DNA from: Kribbella sp. NBC_00382
Lineage (GTDB): Bacteria > Actinomycetota > Actinomycetes > Propionibacteriales > Kribbellaceae
Assembly: GCF_036067295.1 (NCBI RefSeq)
Contig: NZ_CP107954.1
Location: 806,001 to 870,000, forward strand
Direction: 5' to 3'
Length of the DNA: 64,000 nt
A model generated the notes under the pieces. The model did not search any database and was not told where the DNA came from. It saw only the letters and a list, made by a program, of their open reading frames with translations. Below, in pieces: positions 9,374 to 17,883 of this stretch (positions are counted from its first letter, which is position 1; each line of letters starts with the position of its first letter). The position numbers and the translations under genes are program-made.

Positions 9374-10369
9374 TTAGCGGACCACGAGCCCTCCGGTCAG
9401 TCGTTGCCAGCTCGACTGGTCGGACCAGAGGGAGGTGGGTGCCAGGTACGGACGGAGCAGCGCGGTCAGGCGGGGGTCGGCGCGGTTGCGGAGTTCGGCC
9501 GTGGCGAGGTACCGGGCGGTGCCGGCCAGGAGGTCGGCCAGCTGGATGCGGGGGTCGGTGCGGGAGTCGAGCATTGTGAGGCCGCGCAGGGGTTCCGGGT
9601 TCGGGGAGACCGTGCGCAGGAGTGCGCCGACCTGGGCTACCCGGTGGTGGGTGAGGGCGCTTTGCTCGTCGTGGAGGATCGTGATCGAGGAGCCGTCGGC
9701 CGTCCACAGGCGGGCGGTTTCGAAGAGCGCGGGGATCAAGGGCTCGAGCGGCGGAGGTACCGGCGAGCGGTCGTCCTGGAGTTCGGTGAGGACGTGGAAC
9801 AGCTGCGGCCGGGCGTCGCGGAGCGGCTGCATCAGCGGGTCGAGCCGCTCGGAGCGCATTCCGTCGAGCGTCTGCAGGAAGTGCGCCACCCAAGGGCCGT
9901 CGATCAGGCGGTAGCGCTTGTGGCGCATCATCTCGACGAACGTGTCGAGGAACGCGCGCCACCTCGTCGCACCGAAGACGATCGGTCCGGCGCGATGCAG
10001 GGTGCGGGCGACCGGGCGCAGGTCGAGCGCGAGGCTGGTTCCGGCGGCGTACGTCGGTTCGCCGATCAGCAGGTCGACCAGGCGGGTGACGGTGAAGTAC
10101 GTCTTGTCCGTGAGGTGCACGGTCGCGCGGCCGGACAACGTGCCGAGCAGCCATTCGACCGCGATCCGGTTGCGGAGGAGCTGGCTGGCCTTGTACTCCG
10201 TGGCCGAGTAGCGGTGGAATCTCGTGCGGATCAGGGCGGCGTACTCCGCCGCCTCCTCCGGCTCGAGGTGCACACCGGCGTGGGTGATGAGTTCATGGGT
10301 GGGATCGAGCATGTTCGTTCCGGTGAATCCGGACTCGTCACAGGCAATCTCGAGATGCTGCGAGGGCAT
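9374..10369 (-). CDS. DUF3800 domain protein
   Basis: A protein of 331 residues, started at ATG 10369 (MPSQHLEIACDESGF) because AGGGAGC precedes it. The N-terminal CDESG motif (Asp11, Glu12, Ser13) and the C-terminal DPRIQLADLLAG block are the acidic signatures of DUF3800, an RNase H-like fold family of unknown role often found near mobile or defence genes. Here it stands alone between the glucanase and a methyltransferase. The 189-bp stretch upstream, 10370-10558, shows no gene. Confidence 0.8.
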   Translation of the reverse strand: MPSQHLEIACDESGFTGTNMLDPTHELITHAGVHLEPEEAAEYAALIRTRFHRYSATEYKASQLLRNRIAVEWLLGTLSGRATVHLTDKTYFTVTRLVDLLIGEPTYAAGTSLALDLRPVARTLHRAGPIVFGATRWRAFLDTFVEMMRHKRYRLIDGPWVAHFLQTLDGMRSERLDPLMQPLRDARPQLFHVLTELQDDRSPVPPPLEPLIPALFETARLWTADGSSITILHDEQSALTHHRVAQVGALLRTVSPNPEPLRGLTMLDSRTDPRIQLADLLAGTARYLATAELRNRADPRLTALLRPYLAPTSLWSDQSSWQRLTGGLVVR

Positions 10370-10558
10370 GGGGCTCCCTGAGAAGGAAAAACTGCACGCT
10401 TGAGGGACCCGGCCACTGGGCAGGGTCATCGATCACGCGACCGTGTTGATTAACAGGGCGTGGATCAGTAAGCGGCAGCAGCCTTCGCAGCAGACATGCA
10501 GCCATCATCGAGGGATTGGCCGGTGATACACCAGCTATTTCATGAGAAGGTCACAGCA

Positions 10559-11386
10559 TCAGGGCTTGCGGGCGAGGCCGGCCATGATGAGGCGGCTGGC
10601 GCCGGTGGGCGTGGCGGTCGGGGACGGCCACCATTCGCCGAGGCTGACCAGCCCGGGCTCAAGCAGTTCAAGACCTTCGAACAATGAGGCGATCTCGTCC
10701 GGGGTCCGGAACGTGACGGCCTTGAAGCCGATCCGCAGCTTCTCCTCCACACCGGTCGCGAACTCCGCCCGGACGCTGCCGTCGCGCGGGTTGCACGGGT
10801 GCGTCAGCGCGAGGTACGACCCCGAGGGCAGCGCGTCCAGGTAGCCGGAGACGATCCTGCGGGCTTCCTTGGTGTCGCGGATGTGGTGCAGTACGAGGCA
10901 CTGGATCACCGCGACCGGCCGGTCGAGGTCGAGCGCGCCGGTGATGACCGGATTGGCGAGCACCGCGGCCGGATCGGACAGGTCGCCCTCGGCGAAGAAG
11001 CTGTGCCGGTCGTCGGCGAGCAGCGCCTGGCCGTGCCGGATCACCGTCGGATCGTTGTCGAGGTAGACGACCTTCGCCTTCGGGTTCACCCGGGCCGCGA
11101 TCTCGTGCGTGTTGTCCGTGGTCGGCAGGCCGCAGCCGAGGTCGAGGTACTGGACCACGGCCGCCTCGCGCAGCAGCCGCTCGACCACCTCGGCGAGCCA
11201 GCGCCGGTTCGCGTGCAGCAACTCGGGCATCTCCGGCGCGACCTTGAGCACCTGCTGGGCCAGCTGCCGATCGCTCTCGTAGTTGTCCTTGCCACCGAGC
11301 AGCAGGTCGTAGATCCGAGCGTCGTTCGGCCGTTGCATGTCGACGTCCGGCCCTGTTCTGCGCCGGTCGCCGGTCCCTTCGTCCAT
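10559..11386 (-). CDS. SAM-dependent methyltransferase, DUF574/Methyltransf_19 family
   Basis: About 275 residues. The pattern RPNDARIYDLLLGGKDNYESDR, split here as RPNDARIYDLLLGG then KDNYESDR, followed by YLDLGCGLPT (SAM-binding loop), VVYLDNDP and the C-terminal GEWWPSP is characteristic of the actinomycete family once called DUF574. These proteins are abundant in actinomycetes; substrates are mostly unknown. The start is uncertain: ATG 11386 and GTG 11392 are both close to a GGGCGGGTGGAG stretch. The gene is divergent from the PL6 lyase gene. Confidence 0.88.
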   Translation of the reverse strand: MDEGTGDRRRTGPDVDMQRPNDARIYDLLLGGKDNYESDRQLAQQVLKVAPEMPELLHANRRWLAEVVERLLREAAVVQYLDLGCGLPTTDNTHEIAARVNPKAKVVYLDNDPTVIRHGQALLADDRHSFFAEGDLSDPAAVLANPVITGALDLDRPVAVIQCLVLHHIRDTKEARRIVSGYLDALPSGSYLALTHPCNPRDGSVRAEFATGVEEKLRIGFKAVTFRTPDEIASLFEGLELLEPGLVSLGEWWPSPTATPTGASRLIMAGLARKP

Positions 11387-11574
11387 CTCCACCCGCCCGA
11401 ATCCGAAAATCGCGATTACCGGAGGCTATCGCAGCGATTCGCTCTGTACACCGCCAGCACACCCTTACCGCCGATCTGCCCTCGAACTGCCCCGGGCTGC
11501 CCCAGATCTCCTACCCTGCGGAACCTTGCTAGAACTGCGTTCCAGCCCACGGGACATCGCCCGGCGACACTCCA

Positions 11575-11586
11575 GCAAGCGCTTGC
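11575..11586. promoter_or_regulatory. LacI-family-like operator before the PL6 lyase
   Basis: GCAAGCGCTTGC is a perfect 12-bp palindrome with the CG centre typical of LacI-family sites. It lies 88 bp upstream of the PL6 lyase start. No pure LacI-family gene is in the window, so the regulator would be encoded elsewhere. Confidence 0.5.
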
Positions 11587-11673
11587 CGTTGGTGTTGAGG
11601 CCGCCCCAGACTGAGCCACCGGCCGGCGCAGTCGCGCCGGCCGTCCGGATCACCGCCCCGACCGGAGGACACC

Positions 11674-13110
11674 ATGGACCGCAGGACCTTCCTGACCAGT
11701 ACCGCCCTCGGCGCCGGCCTCGCCGCCGCGCTCCCCACCCTGGCCAGCGCGACCGCCACCCAGGCTCGCGCAGTACGAGTGACAACCCTCGACCAATTGC
11801 GCTCGGCGATCGCCGCCGCCAACCCCGGCGACACGGTCACCCTGGCGAACGGCACTTACGCCGTACCGTCCGGAAGGCCGATCGCGATCCAGGGCAAGCA
11901 CGGCAACTCGACCGCGTCGATCGTCGTGCAGGCCGAATCGGTCGGCGGCGTGACGCTCACCGGCAGCCAGGGCTTCACGTTCGCCGACTCGTCCTGGGTG
12001 ACGGTCAGCGGGTTCCGGTTCCGGCAGAGCACGATGATCGACCTGCCGACGAGCTGCACCCATCTCCGGCTCAGCCGCAACGACATCCAGCTCGCGAACA
12101 CCGAAGGGCTCAACTGGCTGATGGTCCGCTCGGACTACTCGAAGGTGGACCGCAATCACTTCCACAACAAGTCGTCGCTCGGCGTCTTCCTGTGCGTCGA
12201 GGGGCTGGGCTCGGCCGGGATGGCGAAGGGCGTGCACATCCTGCGCAACTACTTCTCCGACCACACCTACGGCGGTTCCAACGGTGGCGAGCCGATCCGG
12301 CTCGGGCTGAGCGGCCGGTCCCTCAGCGACGCCGGCGCGATCGTCGAGCAGAACCTGTTCGAGCGGGCCAACGGCGACCCGGAGGCGATCTCGACCAAGT
12401 CGTGCAGCAACACCATCCGGGACAACACGGTCCGCAACAGCCTCGGCGGGATCGTGCTGCGGCACGGCAGCCGGTCGCGGGTCGAGGGCAACTTCATCCT
12501 CAACGGCACCAACGGCATCCGGATGTACGGCAACGACCACCTGGTGGTGAACAACTACGTGGAGAAGGTGACCGGCGCCGGGATCGTGCTCGGCAGCGGA
12601 TCGGTCCGCGACGACAAGCCGGACGACTCCCCGGAGAGCCGCAAGGGCAACGACGCTCCGGACCGGGTGACGATCGCGCTCAACACCGTACTTTCCTGCG
12701 GTACCGCGATCGCCGGCGAGACCATGCGCACACTGCCGCCGTTGGGCTGCACGATCTCCGACAACCTTCTGGTGGGTGACTCGGGGCGTCAGCTCGTCGA
12801 CATGCCGTACCAGCAGGGCATCACCTGGTCGGGCAACCTGCTCTGGGGCGCTGCCGGCAACGGCAATATCCCCGCGTCGGGCTTCAGCCGCAAGGATCCG
12901 TTGCTGGCAACGGGCTCCGACGGAGTCCGTCGGCTGACGTCTTCGAGCCCAGCGATCAACGCCGCTAGCAAGACGTACTCGACCGTCACCCGGGACCTGG
13001 ACGGCAATCCCCGCTCAGGTCGCGCCGACACCGGTGCGGACGAATACAGCACGGCCACACCGACCAATCGGCCCCTCAACCCCGCCGACGTCGGGCCGCA
13101 ATCTGCCTGA
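11674..13110 (+). CDS. Secreted PL6-family polysaccharide lyase (alginate lyase / chondroitinase B type)
   Basis: A protein of 478 residues with a twin-arginine signal (MDRRTFLTSTALGAG; cleavage near residues 25-33), so export is probably folded through Tat. The rest is a right-handed beta-helix. The catalytic pair expected in PL6 is visible: Lys242 in STKSCSN and Arg263 in VLRHG. Acidic residues that could bind calcium (Glu225, Glu230, Glu238) sit just before. PL6 enzymes cleave uronate-containing polymers by beta-elimination; alginate versus dermatan sulfate cannot be decided here. A GGAGG site precedes ATG 11674. A LacI-like operator is upstream. Confidence 0.88.
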   Translation: MDRRTFLTSTALGAGLAAALPTLASATATQARAVRVTTLDQLRSAIAAANPGDTVTLANGTYAVPSGRPIAIQGKHGNSTASIVVQAESVGGVTLTGSQGFTFADSSWVTVSGFRFRQSTMIDLPTSCTHLRLSRNDIQLANTEGLNWLMVRSDYSKVDRNHFHNKSSLGVFLCVEGLGSAGMAKGVHILRNYFSDHTYGGSNGGEPIRLGLSGRSLSDAGAIVEQNLFERANGDPEAISTKSCSNTIRDNTVRNSLGGIVLRHGSRSRVEGNFILNGTNGIRMYGNDHLVVNNYVEKVTGAGIVLGSGSVRDDKPDDSPESRKGNDAPDRVTIALNTVLSCGTAIAGETMRTLPPLGCTISDNLLVGDSGRQLVDMPYQQGITWSGNLLWGAAGNGNIPASGFSRKDPLLATGSDGVRRLTSSSPAINAASKTYSTVTRDLDGNPRSGRADTGADEYSTATPTNRPLNPADVGPQSA

Positions 13111-13166
13111 AGCGATGAGTTTTCCAGGGGTCGCTCGTCTCTATGGCGACGACTCTTGGAGGAACC

Positions 13167-13703
13167 ATGGCAAAAGTGCTCTACGCGGTGACGATGTCGC
13201 TGGACGGCTTCATCGCCGGCCCTGCTGGTGACATGCAATGGATGACCCCGTACCTCGGGCCGAATCCCGAGGTACGGGACTTGATCGGGCAGATCGGCTC
13301 GCTGCTGGTCGGCCGGCGGACCTTCGACGGTGACGACCCGCACAAGGGCGACCCCGGCGAGGGCAAGGCGTTTGGCGGTGGGTGGGACGGTCCGCAGTAC
13401 GTCATTACCCACCGCCTCCGGCCGAGCGCAACCGACCTGTACTTCGTGGATGACTTCGCGAGCGCGTTGGCACAGGCGAAGGAGGCCGCGGGCGACAAGT
13501 ACGTGAACGTGCTCGGCGCGGACATCGCGCGGCAGTGTCTGGAAGCGGGCGAGCTGGACGAGGTACTGACCTGCATCGCGCCGGTCATGCTCGGCGACGG
13601 CGTCCGCCTCTTCGAGCACCCGGGCGGACGGACGGTGAAGCTCGAACGACTCAGCACTACTGAGGTACCGCTGGCGACAAACCTGTGGTTCAAGGTCGTC
13701 TGA
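13167..13703 (+). CDS. Dihydrofolate reductase-like (RibD C-terminal domain) protein
   Basis: A protein of 178 residues, started at ATG 13167 with TTGGAGGAACC upstream. The sequence MAKVLYAVTMSLDGFIAGP, then GSLLVGRRTFDG, YVITHRL and a closing glycine-rich VNVLGADIARQCLEAGELDEVL segment, is the pattern of the YyaP/YwjB-type DHFR-like reductases. These are stand-alone NADPH-binding reductases of unknown substrate, not FolA. The gene stands alone, 56 bp after the PL6 gene. Confidence 0.87.
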   Translation: MAKVLYAVTMSLDGFIAGPAGDMQWMTPYLGPNPEVRDLIGQIGSLLVGRRTFDGDDPHKGDPGEGKAFGGGWDGPQYVITHRLRPSATDLYFVDDFASALAQAKEAAGDKYVNVLGADIARQCLEAGELDEVLTCIAPVMLGDGVRLFEHPGGRTVKLERLSTTEVPLATNLWFKVV

Positions 13704-13707
13704 CAAG

Positions 13708-13870
13708 TTAGCTTCGGCCCATATCGCTCGACGCGGGTCTCCGCAGATCGAGCACCTGGACGAACTGCCGCTCGATCTGCGGCAGCGTCATCCCGCCATG
13801 GAGCTGGGCGACGACGGCTTCTGGCACCTCCCAGGCGATCCCATCCCGCTCCTGCTCACCTGCCAGGCGG
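13708..13870 (-). pseudogene. Possible 3' fragment of a lost gene
   Basis: Just downstream of the GntR/LacI regulator, one minus-strand frame reads GIAWEVPEAVVAQLHGGM then TLPQIERQFVQVLDLRRP and stops at 13708. This looks like real protein (alternating hydrophobics, no runs), but it has no plausible start of its own and enters the regulator gene in another frame. It may be the tail of a deleted gene. No family is recognised. Confidence 0.3.
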
Positions 13871-14890
13871 TCAAGCCGGCCCGGTCGATTCCCTGACGAC
13901 GAGTCGCGGCACGAGCGACACCTGCCGGCGCGGCGCATCCGCGTCGGCCAGCCGCGCGCGCAGCAACTCCACCGCGATCCGCCCAACCTCAAGTTTTGCA
14001 GGGGAAACCGCCGTCATCGGCACCTCGGACAGATCGGCGACCTCATCGTCATTGCTGATCACCGACAATTCCCCCGGTACTTCGATACCGCGAGCAAGCG
14101 CCGCATTGAGTAGCACCGTAGCCTCCCGGTCGGCGAAGCAGATGACCGCAGTCACCCGCTGGCGCTGTACCTCATCGAGGAACTCATCAGCGGCGGAGTT
14201 GCTCCAGCGCTCACGCGAATCGATCAGCACCGGTACGTCACCAAGCCCGGCCCTGACCTGCGGAGCCGTATGCGGGCTGACGCGTTCCAGATAAGCGATC
14301 CGGGTATGCCCGAGCCCACGCAAATGCCTGAGCGCCGCCCGCGCCCCCGCCGCATGATTGGTCCCGACGAACTCGTGCACCGTCGCCGGATCCTCTAAGC
14401 CGCGCTCGACCAGCACGATCGGCAGGTCCAAATCCTCCAGCTCCTGAACCCCTGATGGACCGTCCGGCGCGAGGATCAGCCCGGCCGCGCCCGCACCGAT
14501 CAGACCGTCGACCGCCAGCCGCTCCTCGGCGCTGTCCCACTCGGTACTGCGCAACAGCATCTGCGCACCCTGCTTGGCCAGCTCCCGCTCGATCCCGACG
14601 ATGATGCGCGGGTAGTAGTACGTCATCGACGGCACCGCGACCCCGATCAGCGGTCCGGTCTCGTTGGTCGCGATATACATCCCCGAGCCCTGCCGCCGGT
14701 AGACCAGCCCGTCCTGCACCAGCAGGTCGACCGCCCGGCGCACGGTGTTGAGACTGACCCCTTGCTCACCGGCGATCTGCTGCTCGGTCGGCAACTTCCC
14801 GCCCGGCCACCGCAGCTCGGCGATCCCCCGCCGCAACTCCTCCGCGAGATGCCGGGCCTTCTGCCCCCGCACCGCCTCCGACGCACTCAT
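13871..14890 (-). CDS. GntR/LacI hybrid transcriptional regulator
   Basis: A protein of 339 residues. Residues 8-75 form a GntR winged helix (LAEELRRGIAELRWPGGKLPTEQQI, written here as two parts LAEELRRGIAELRW and GGKLPTEQQI; then SLNTVRRAVDLLVQDGLVYRRQGSG). Residues 80-330 form a LacI/PBP1-type sugar-binding domain (LIGVAVPSMTYYYP; GHTRIAYLERV; ISNDDEVADL). The layout is that of AraR-like repressors, so the inducer is likely a sugar or oligosaccharide. It is divergent from the PL8 lyase gene, and an inverted repeat sits 20 bp upstream of its start. Control of the lyase is a strong inference. Confidence 0.9.
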   Translation of the reverse strand: MSASEAVRGQKARHLAEELRRGIAELRWPGGKLPTEQQIAGEQGVSLNTVRRAVDLLVQDGLVYRRQGSGMYIATNETGPLIGVAVPSMTYYYPRIIVGIERELAKQGAQMLLRSTEWDSAEERLAVDGLIGAGAAGLILAPDGPSGVQELEDLDLPIVLVERGLEDPATVHEFVGTNHAAGARAALRHLRGLGHTRIAYLERVSPHTAPQVRAGLGDVPVLIDSRERWSNSAADEFLDEVQRQRVTAVICFADREATVLLNAALARGIEVPGELSVISNDDEVADLSEVPMTAVSPAKLEVGRIAVELLRARLADADAPRRQVSLVPRLVVRESTGPA

Positions 14891-14909
14891 GCACGGACTC
14901 TACCTGGAA

Positions 14910-14925
14910 ATTCATTAGCATGAAT
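14910..14925. promoter_or_regulatory. Candidate operator of the GntR/LacI regulator
   Basis: ATTCAT, four bases (TAGC), then ATGAAT: a perfect 6-bp inverted repeat, AT-rich in a GC-rich surround. It lies 20-35 bp upstream of the regulator start and at the far end of the leader of the divergent PL8 gene. It fits an autoregulatory and lyase-controlling site. Confidence 0.55.
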
Positions 14926-14965
14926 CTATTGACGGAAGGAATGACTTCCCAGAGACTCATGCGAA

Positions 14966-15131
14966 CGGGGGTCGCTCCTCGTCCCGTGCAGTCGCGAGCA
15001 GGTGCTCGGTGCGGTAGCTCGGCGTGCTGGAGTGAAGGCCTCGATGTTTTTCCATCGTGGCCTTTGCTCCAGTGCGGCGAGGTGCCGTGCCGAGTGCCGC
15101 GCAGCACGCACGGGGCGAGGAGCGACCCCCG
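14966..15131 (+). ncRNA. Long G.U-rich hairpin in the leader of the PL8 lyase gene
   Basis: The two ends are 24-nt arms (14966-14989 and 15108-15131) that pair completely with one U.G. A second helix runs from 15001-15046 to 15053-15098 around a six-base loop. Pairing as a plus-strand RNA gives ten G.U or U.G pairs and no A-C clash; only three other mismatches occur in the inner helix. Four of the wobbles are paired UG/GU steps, at left-arm positions 15003, 15010, 15025 and 15033. An unpaired internal loop lies at 14990-15000 and 15099-15107. The minus strand would fold much less well. The PL8 start is 44 bases downstream. Confidence 0.6.
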
Positions 15132-15174
15132 CTGCCCTCCTCAGTGATCCCGCCTCTCTGAAGGAACCTCCGCC

Positions 15175-17445
15175 ATGCTGAAACGTCGTACGTTCCTGGC
15201 CGCCGGCACCGCTACCCTCGCGGCGATGCACCTCCCCAGCACCGCCTTCGCCGCCCCCGCTGACTTCGCAGCGCTGCGGGCCAAGTGGGTCGCCGACCTG
15301 ACCGGTGGCGCGTCCATCGACCCCACCGACCCCGACTACGCCGCAGCGCTGACCCGGCTCGACACCGGGGTCAACGCATCGCTGGCCAAGCTCGACCGCA
15401 CCACCGGCCGCAAGACCGTCTTCACCGACTACCCGCTCAACCAGGACCCGTCGATCGCCAACACCTACGTCCGCCTGGAGCAGTTGGCGACCGCCTGGGC
15501 CACTCCTGGTTCGGCGTACCACGGCAACGCTTCCCTGCTCGCAGACATCCAGGCCGCGCTCGAGTCGATGGACCAGCTGATCTACAACCCCAGCACAGCC
15601 GAGTTCGGCAACTGGTGGTCGTGGGAGATCGGCGCCACCCGCCCCCTCGCCAACACGCTGGTCCTCCTGTACTCCGAACTCCCACCAGCAACCCGTGAGC
15701 GCTACTGCGCCGCCATCGACCACTTCGTCGCCGACCCGTACTGGATGTTCCCGCCCGAGCGCAAGGTCCTCTCCACCGGAGCGAACCGGGTCGACCTCTG
15801 CCAGGCGATCATCGTCCGCGCCCTCATCACCGACGACGAGGCGAAGCTGACCCACGCCCGCGACGGCCTCAGCGACACCTGGCAGTACGTCACGACCGGC
15901 GACGGCTTCTACCGCGACGGCTCGTTCGTCCAGCACACCTGGGTCGCCTACACCGGAACGTACGGTCATGTCCTGCTCAGCGGCATCGGCAAACTCCTTG
16001 CCCTGCTGGCGAATTCACCCTGGCAGGTGACCGACCCGAAGCGCCAGATCCTCTTCGACTCCGTCGCGAAGGCGTACCTTCCGGTCGTCCACGACGCACG
16101 GATGATGGACTTCGTCCGCGGCCGCGCGGTCTCCCGGTTCAACGCCTCCGACCACAACGACGGCTACACCGCGGCCGAAGCGATCCTGCGCCTCGCGGCC
16201 GGGGTCGACACCGCGCTGGCCACTCAATGGCGGTCCGCGGTGGCCGGCTGGCTGCAGCGCGACACCTACGGCAACATGTTGTCGGGGGCAACGATCCCGC
16301 GAGTGGCCCTGGTGAAGTCGCTCAGCGGCATCACCCCGGCGCCCGAGCGCGACGGGCACACGCTGTTCGCCAGCATGGACCGCTCGGTGCATCGCCGCTC
16401 CGGCTGGGCGTACTCGATCTCGATGGCCAGCCGCCGGATCACGTACTACGAATGCGGCAACGGCGAGAACGAGCTGGGCTACCACACCGGCTCCGGCATG
16501 ACGTATCTCTACGACAAGGACAACGGCCAGTACGCCGATGCCTTCTGGCCGACTGTCGATCGCACGCGGCTGCCCGGCATCACAGTGGACAAGCTCCCAC
16601 TACCCCCGAAGGCCGGCGGCGAGTGGGGCGCACTCCGCCCCACCACCGCATGGGCTGGCGGCAGCACGCTCGACGGCTATGCAGCGGTCGGCCAAGACCT
16701 CCAGGGCCCGGCCTCTCCCATGAGAGCCCGCAAGTCCTGGTTCTGCCTCGACGAGTACGTCGTAGCGCTAGGCGCCGGCATCACGGGCACTAGCGGCTAT
16801 CCGGTCGAGACAGTGATCGAGAACCGCAACCTGCACAGCACTGGCACCAACGCCCTGACAGTGGACGACGTGCGGAGGGTCCCCGCGCTAGGTGACTCGG
16901 CGACGGTCAGCAATGCCAGGTGGGCGCACCTGGACGGCGTAGGCGGGTACATCTTCCCCAGCGGCTCGACCCTGCAACTCCGCCGCGAGGAACGGACGGG
17001 CTCCTGGCACGACATCAACACCGGAGGTCCCCCCACGCCAATCACTCGTCGCTACCTGACCATGTGGCAGGACCATGGCGTCAACCCGAGCGGATCGGCG
17101 TACAGCTATCTAGTAGCACCAGGAGCCTCGGCAGCCCGGACCAAGCAGCTGTCAAAGGCCTCCGGCGTGCTGGTACTGCGCAACACGGCGGCGGTGCAGG
17201 CAGTGACCAGCATGCCGCTCAGCCTGACCCTGATGAACTTCTGGCAACCCGGCCAAGTCGGCGACTTCCAGGCAGACACCCCCTGCTCAGTGATCGCCCG
17301 GATCCGTGGCCGCAACGTGGAGCTGGCCGTCTCCGACCCGACCCAACTCGCCACCACCATCCACCTGACCTTCCGCGGCAAGAAGCTCACCGTCGACGTC
17401 AGCGGAGCGGCCGGCGCAACCCGCTATCTGACACTCAGCATCTGA
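15175..17445 (+). CDS. Secreted PL8-family lyase (hyaluronate/chondroitin/xanthan lyase type)
   Basis: A protein of 756 residues with a Tat signal (MLKRRTFLAAGTATLAAM; cleavage near AFA-AP). The N-terminal alpha/alpha toroid contains NWWSWEIGATRPL (146-158), an aromatic substrate patch. The catalytic set is Asn204, His254, Tyr263 and Arg317; its spacing of 50, 9 and 54 residues is the same as Asn349, His399, Tyr408 and Arg462 in pneumococcal hyaluronate lyase (residue numbers from memory). The rest is beta-sandwich. It should cleave an acidic polysaccharide outside the cell; hyaluronan, chondroitin or xanthan cannot be separated by eye. GAAGGAAC precedes the start. The gene overlaps the convergent YCII gene by 11 bp. 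Confidence 0.92.
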   Translation: MLKRRTFLAAGTATLAAMHLPSTAFAAPADFAALRAKWVADLTGGASIDPTDPDYAAALTRLDTGVNASLAKLDRTTGRKTVFTDYPLNQDPSIANTYVRLEQLATAWATPGSAYHGNASLLADIQAALESMDQLIYNPSTAEFGNWWSWEIGATRPLANTLVLLYSELPPATRERYCAAIDHFVADPYWMFPPERKVLSTGANRVDLCQAIIVRALITDDEAKLTHARDGLSDTWQYVTTGDGFYRDGSFVQHTWVAYTGTYGHVLLSGIGKLLALLANSPWQVTDPKRQILFDSVAKAYLPVVHDARMMDFVRGRAVSRFNASDHNDGYTAAEAILRLAAGVDTALATQWRSAVAGWLQRDTYGNMLSGATIPRVALVKSLSGITPAPERDGHTLFASMDRSVHRRSGWAYSISMASRRITYYECGNGENELGYHTGSGMTYLYDKDNGQYADAFWPTVDRTRLPGITVDKLPLPPKAGGEWGALRPTTAWAGGSTLDGYAAVGQDLQGPASPMRARKSWFCLDEYVVALGAGITGTSGYPVETVIENRNLHSTGTNALTVDDVRRVPALGDSATVSNARWAHLDGVGGYIFPSGSTLQLRREERTGSWHDINTGGPPTPITRRYLTMWQDHGVNPSGSAYSYLVAPGASAARTKQLSKASGVLVLRNTAAVQAVTSMPLSLTLMNFWQPGQVGDFQADTPCSVIARIRGRNVELAVSDPTQLATTIHLTFRGKKLTVDVSGAAGATRYLTLSI

Positions 17446-17797
17446 AATCGAGGCCCGAGCTGCCCATGATCGGGCGGATCTCCACGGCCAGGCCGTCGAT
17501 CCGTACGTCGGGAAGCAGGCCGGCCAGTTCGACCGCACGCTCCAGATCGTCGACGTCAACGAGGTAGTACCCACCCATGTAGTCCTCCCGCGAAGGCGCG
17601 GCCGCCACCTCTGGCCGGCCGCGCCTACTGCGGATCACCGTGCTCCGCGACGGATCAGCGAGCGCCTGCGTACTGACCAGCTCGCCGGCCTCGGACGCGA
17701 TCCGCTCGAACTCGCCGCGCCCGGCGTCCACGGCCTCCCTCTGCCCGGTCGTCAACTGCACCCCGGCATCGACCTGCAGAACCAGCAGGTACTTCAT
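17435..17797 (-). CDS. YCII-related (DGPF) domain protein
   Basis: A protein of 120 residues from ATG 17797, with GGAGGAGG six bases upstream. MKYLLVLQVDAG at the start, a central helix with acid residues, and GYYLVDVDDLERAVELAG followed by VEIRPI are typical of the YCII/DGPF fold, which forms ferredoxin-like dimers. Some members sit next to ECF sigma factors, but no sigma gene is present here. Role unknown. Its 3' end overlaps the PL8 lyase stop by 11 bp. Confidence 0.88.
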   Translation of the reverse strand: MKYLLVLQVDAGVQLTTGQREAVDAGRGEFERIASEAGELVSTQALADPSRSTVIRSRRGRPEVAAAPSREDYMGGYYLVDVDDLERAVELAGLLPDVRIDGLAVEIRPIMGSSGLDFRC

Positions 17798-17883
17798 CGG
17801 CCTCCTCCGTCCCGGTCCGCCCGTCGCGGCCCTCACCACAAGGACGAGGCCGAACGGCCCTTCTTGACATCCATACTTGGTGG

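Noticed and set aside
9374..10369. Calling the DUF3800 gene part of a defence island
   Set aside because: DUF3800 genes can be in defence loci, but no neighbour here supports it.
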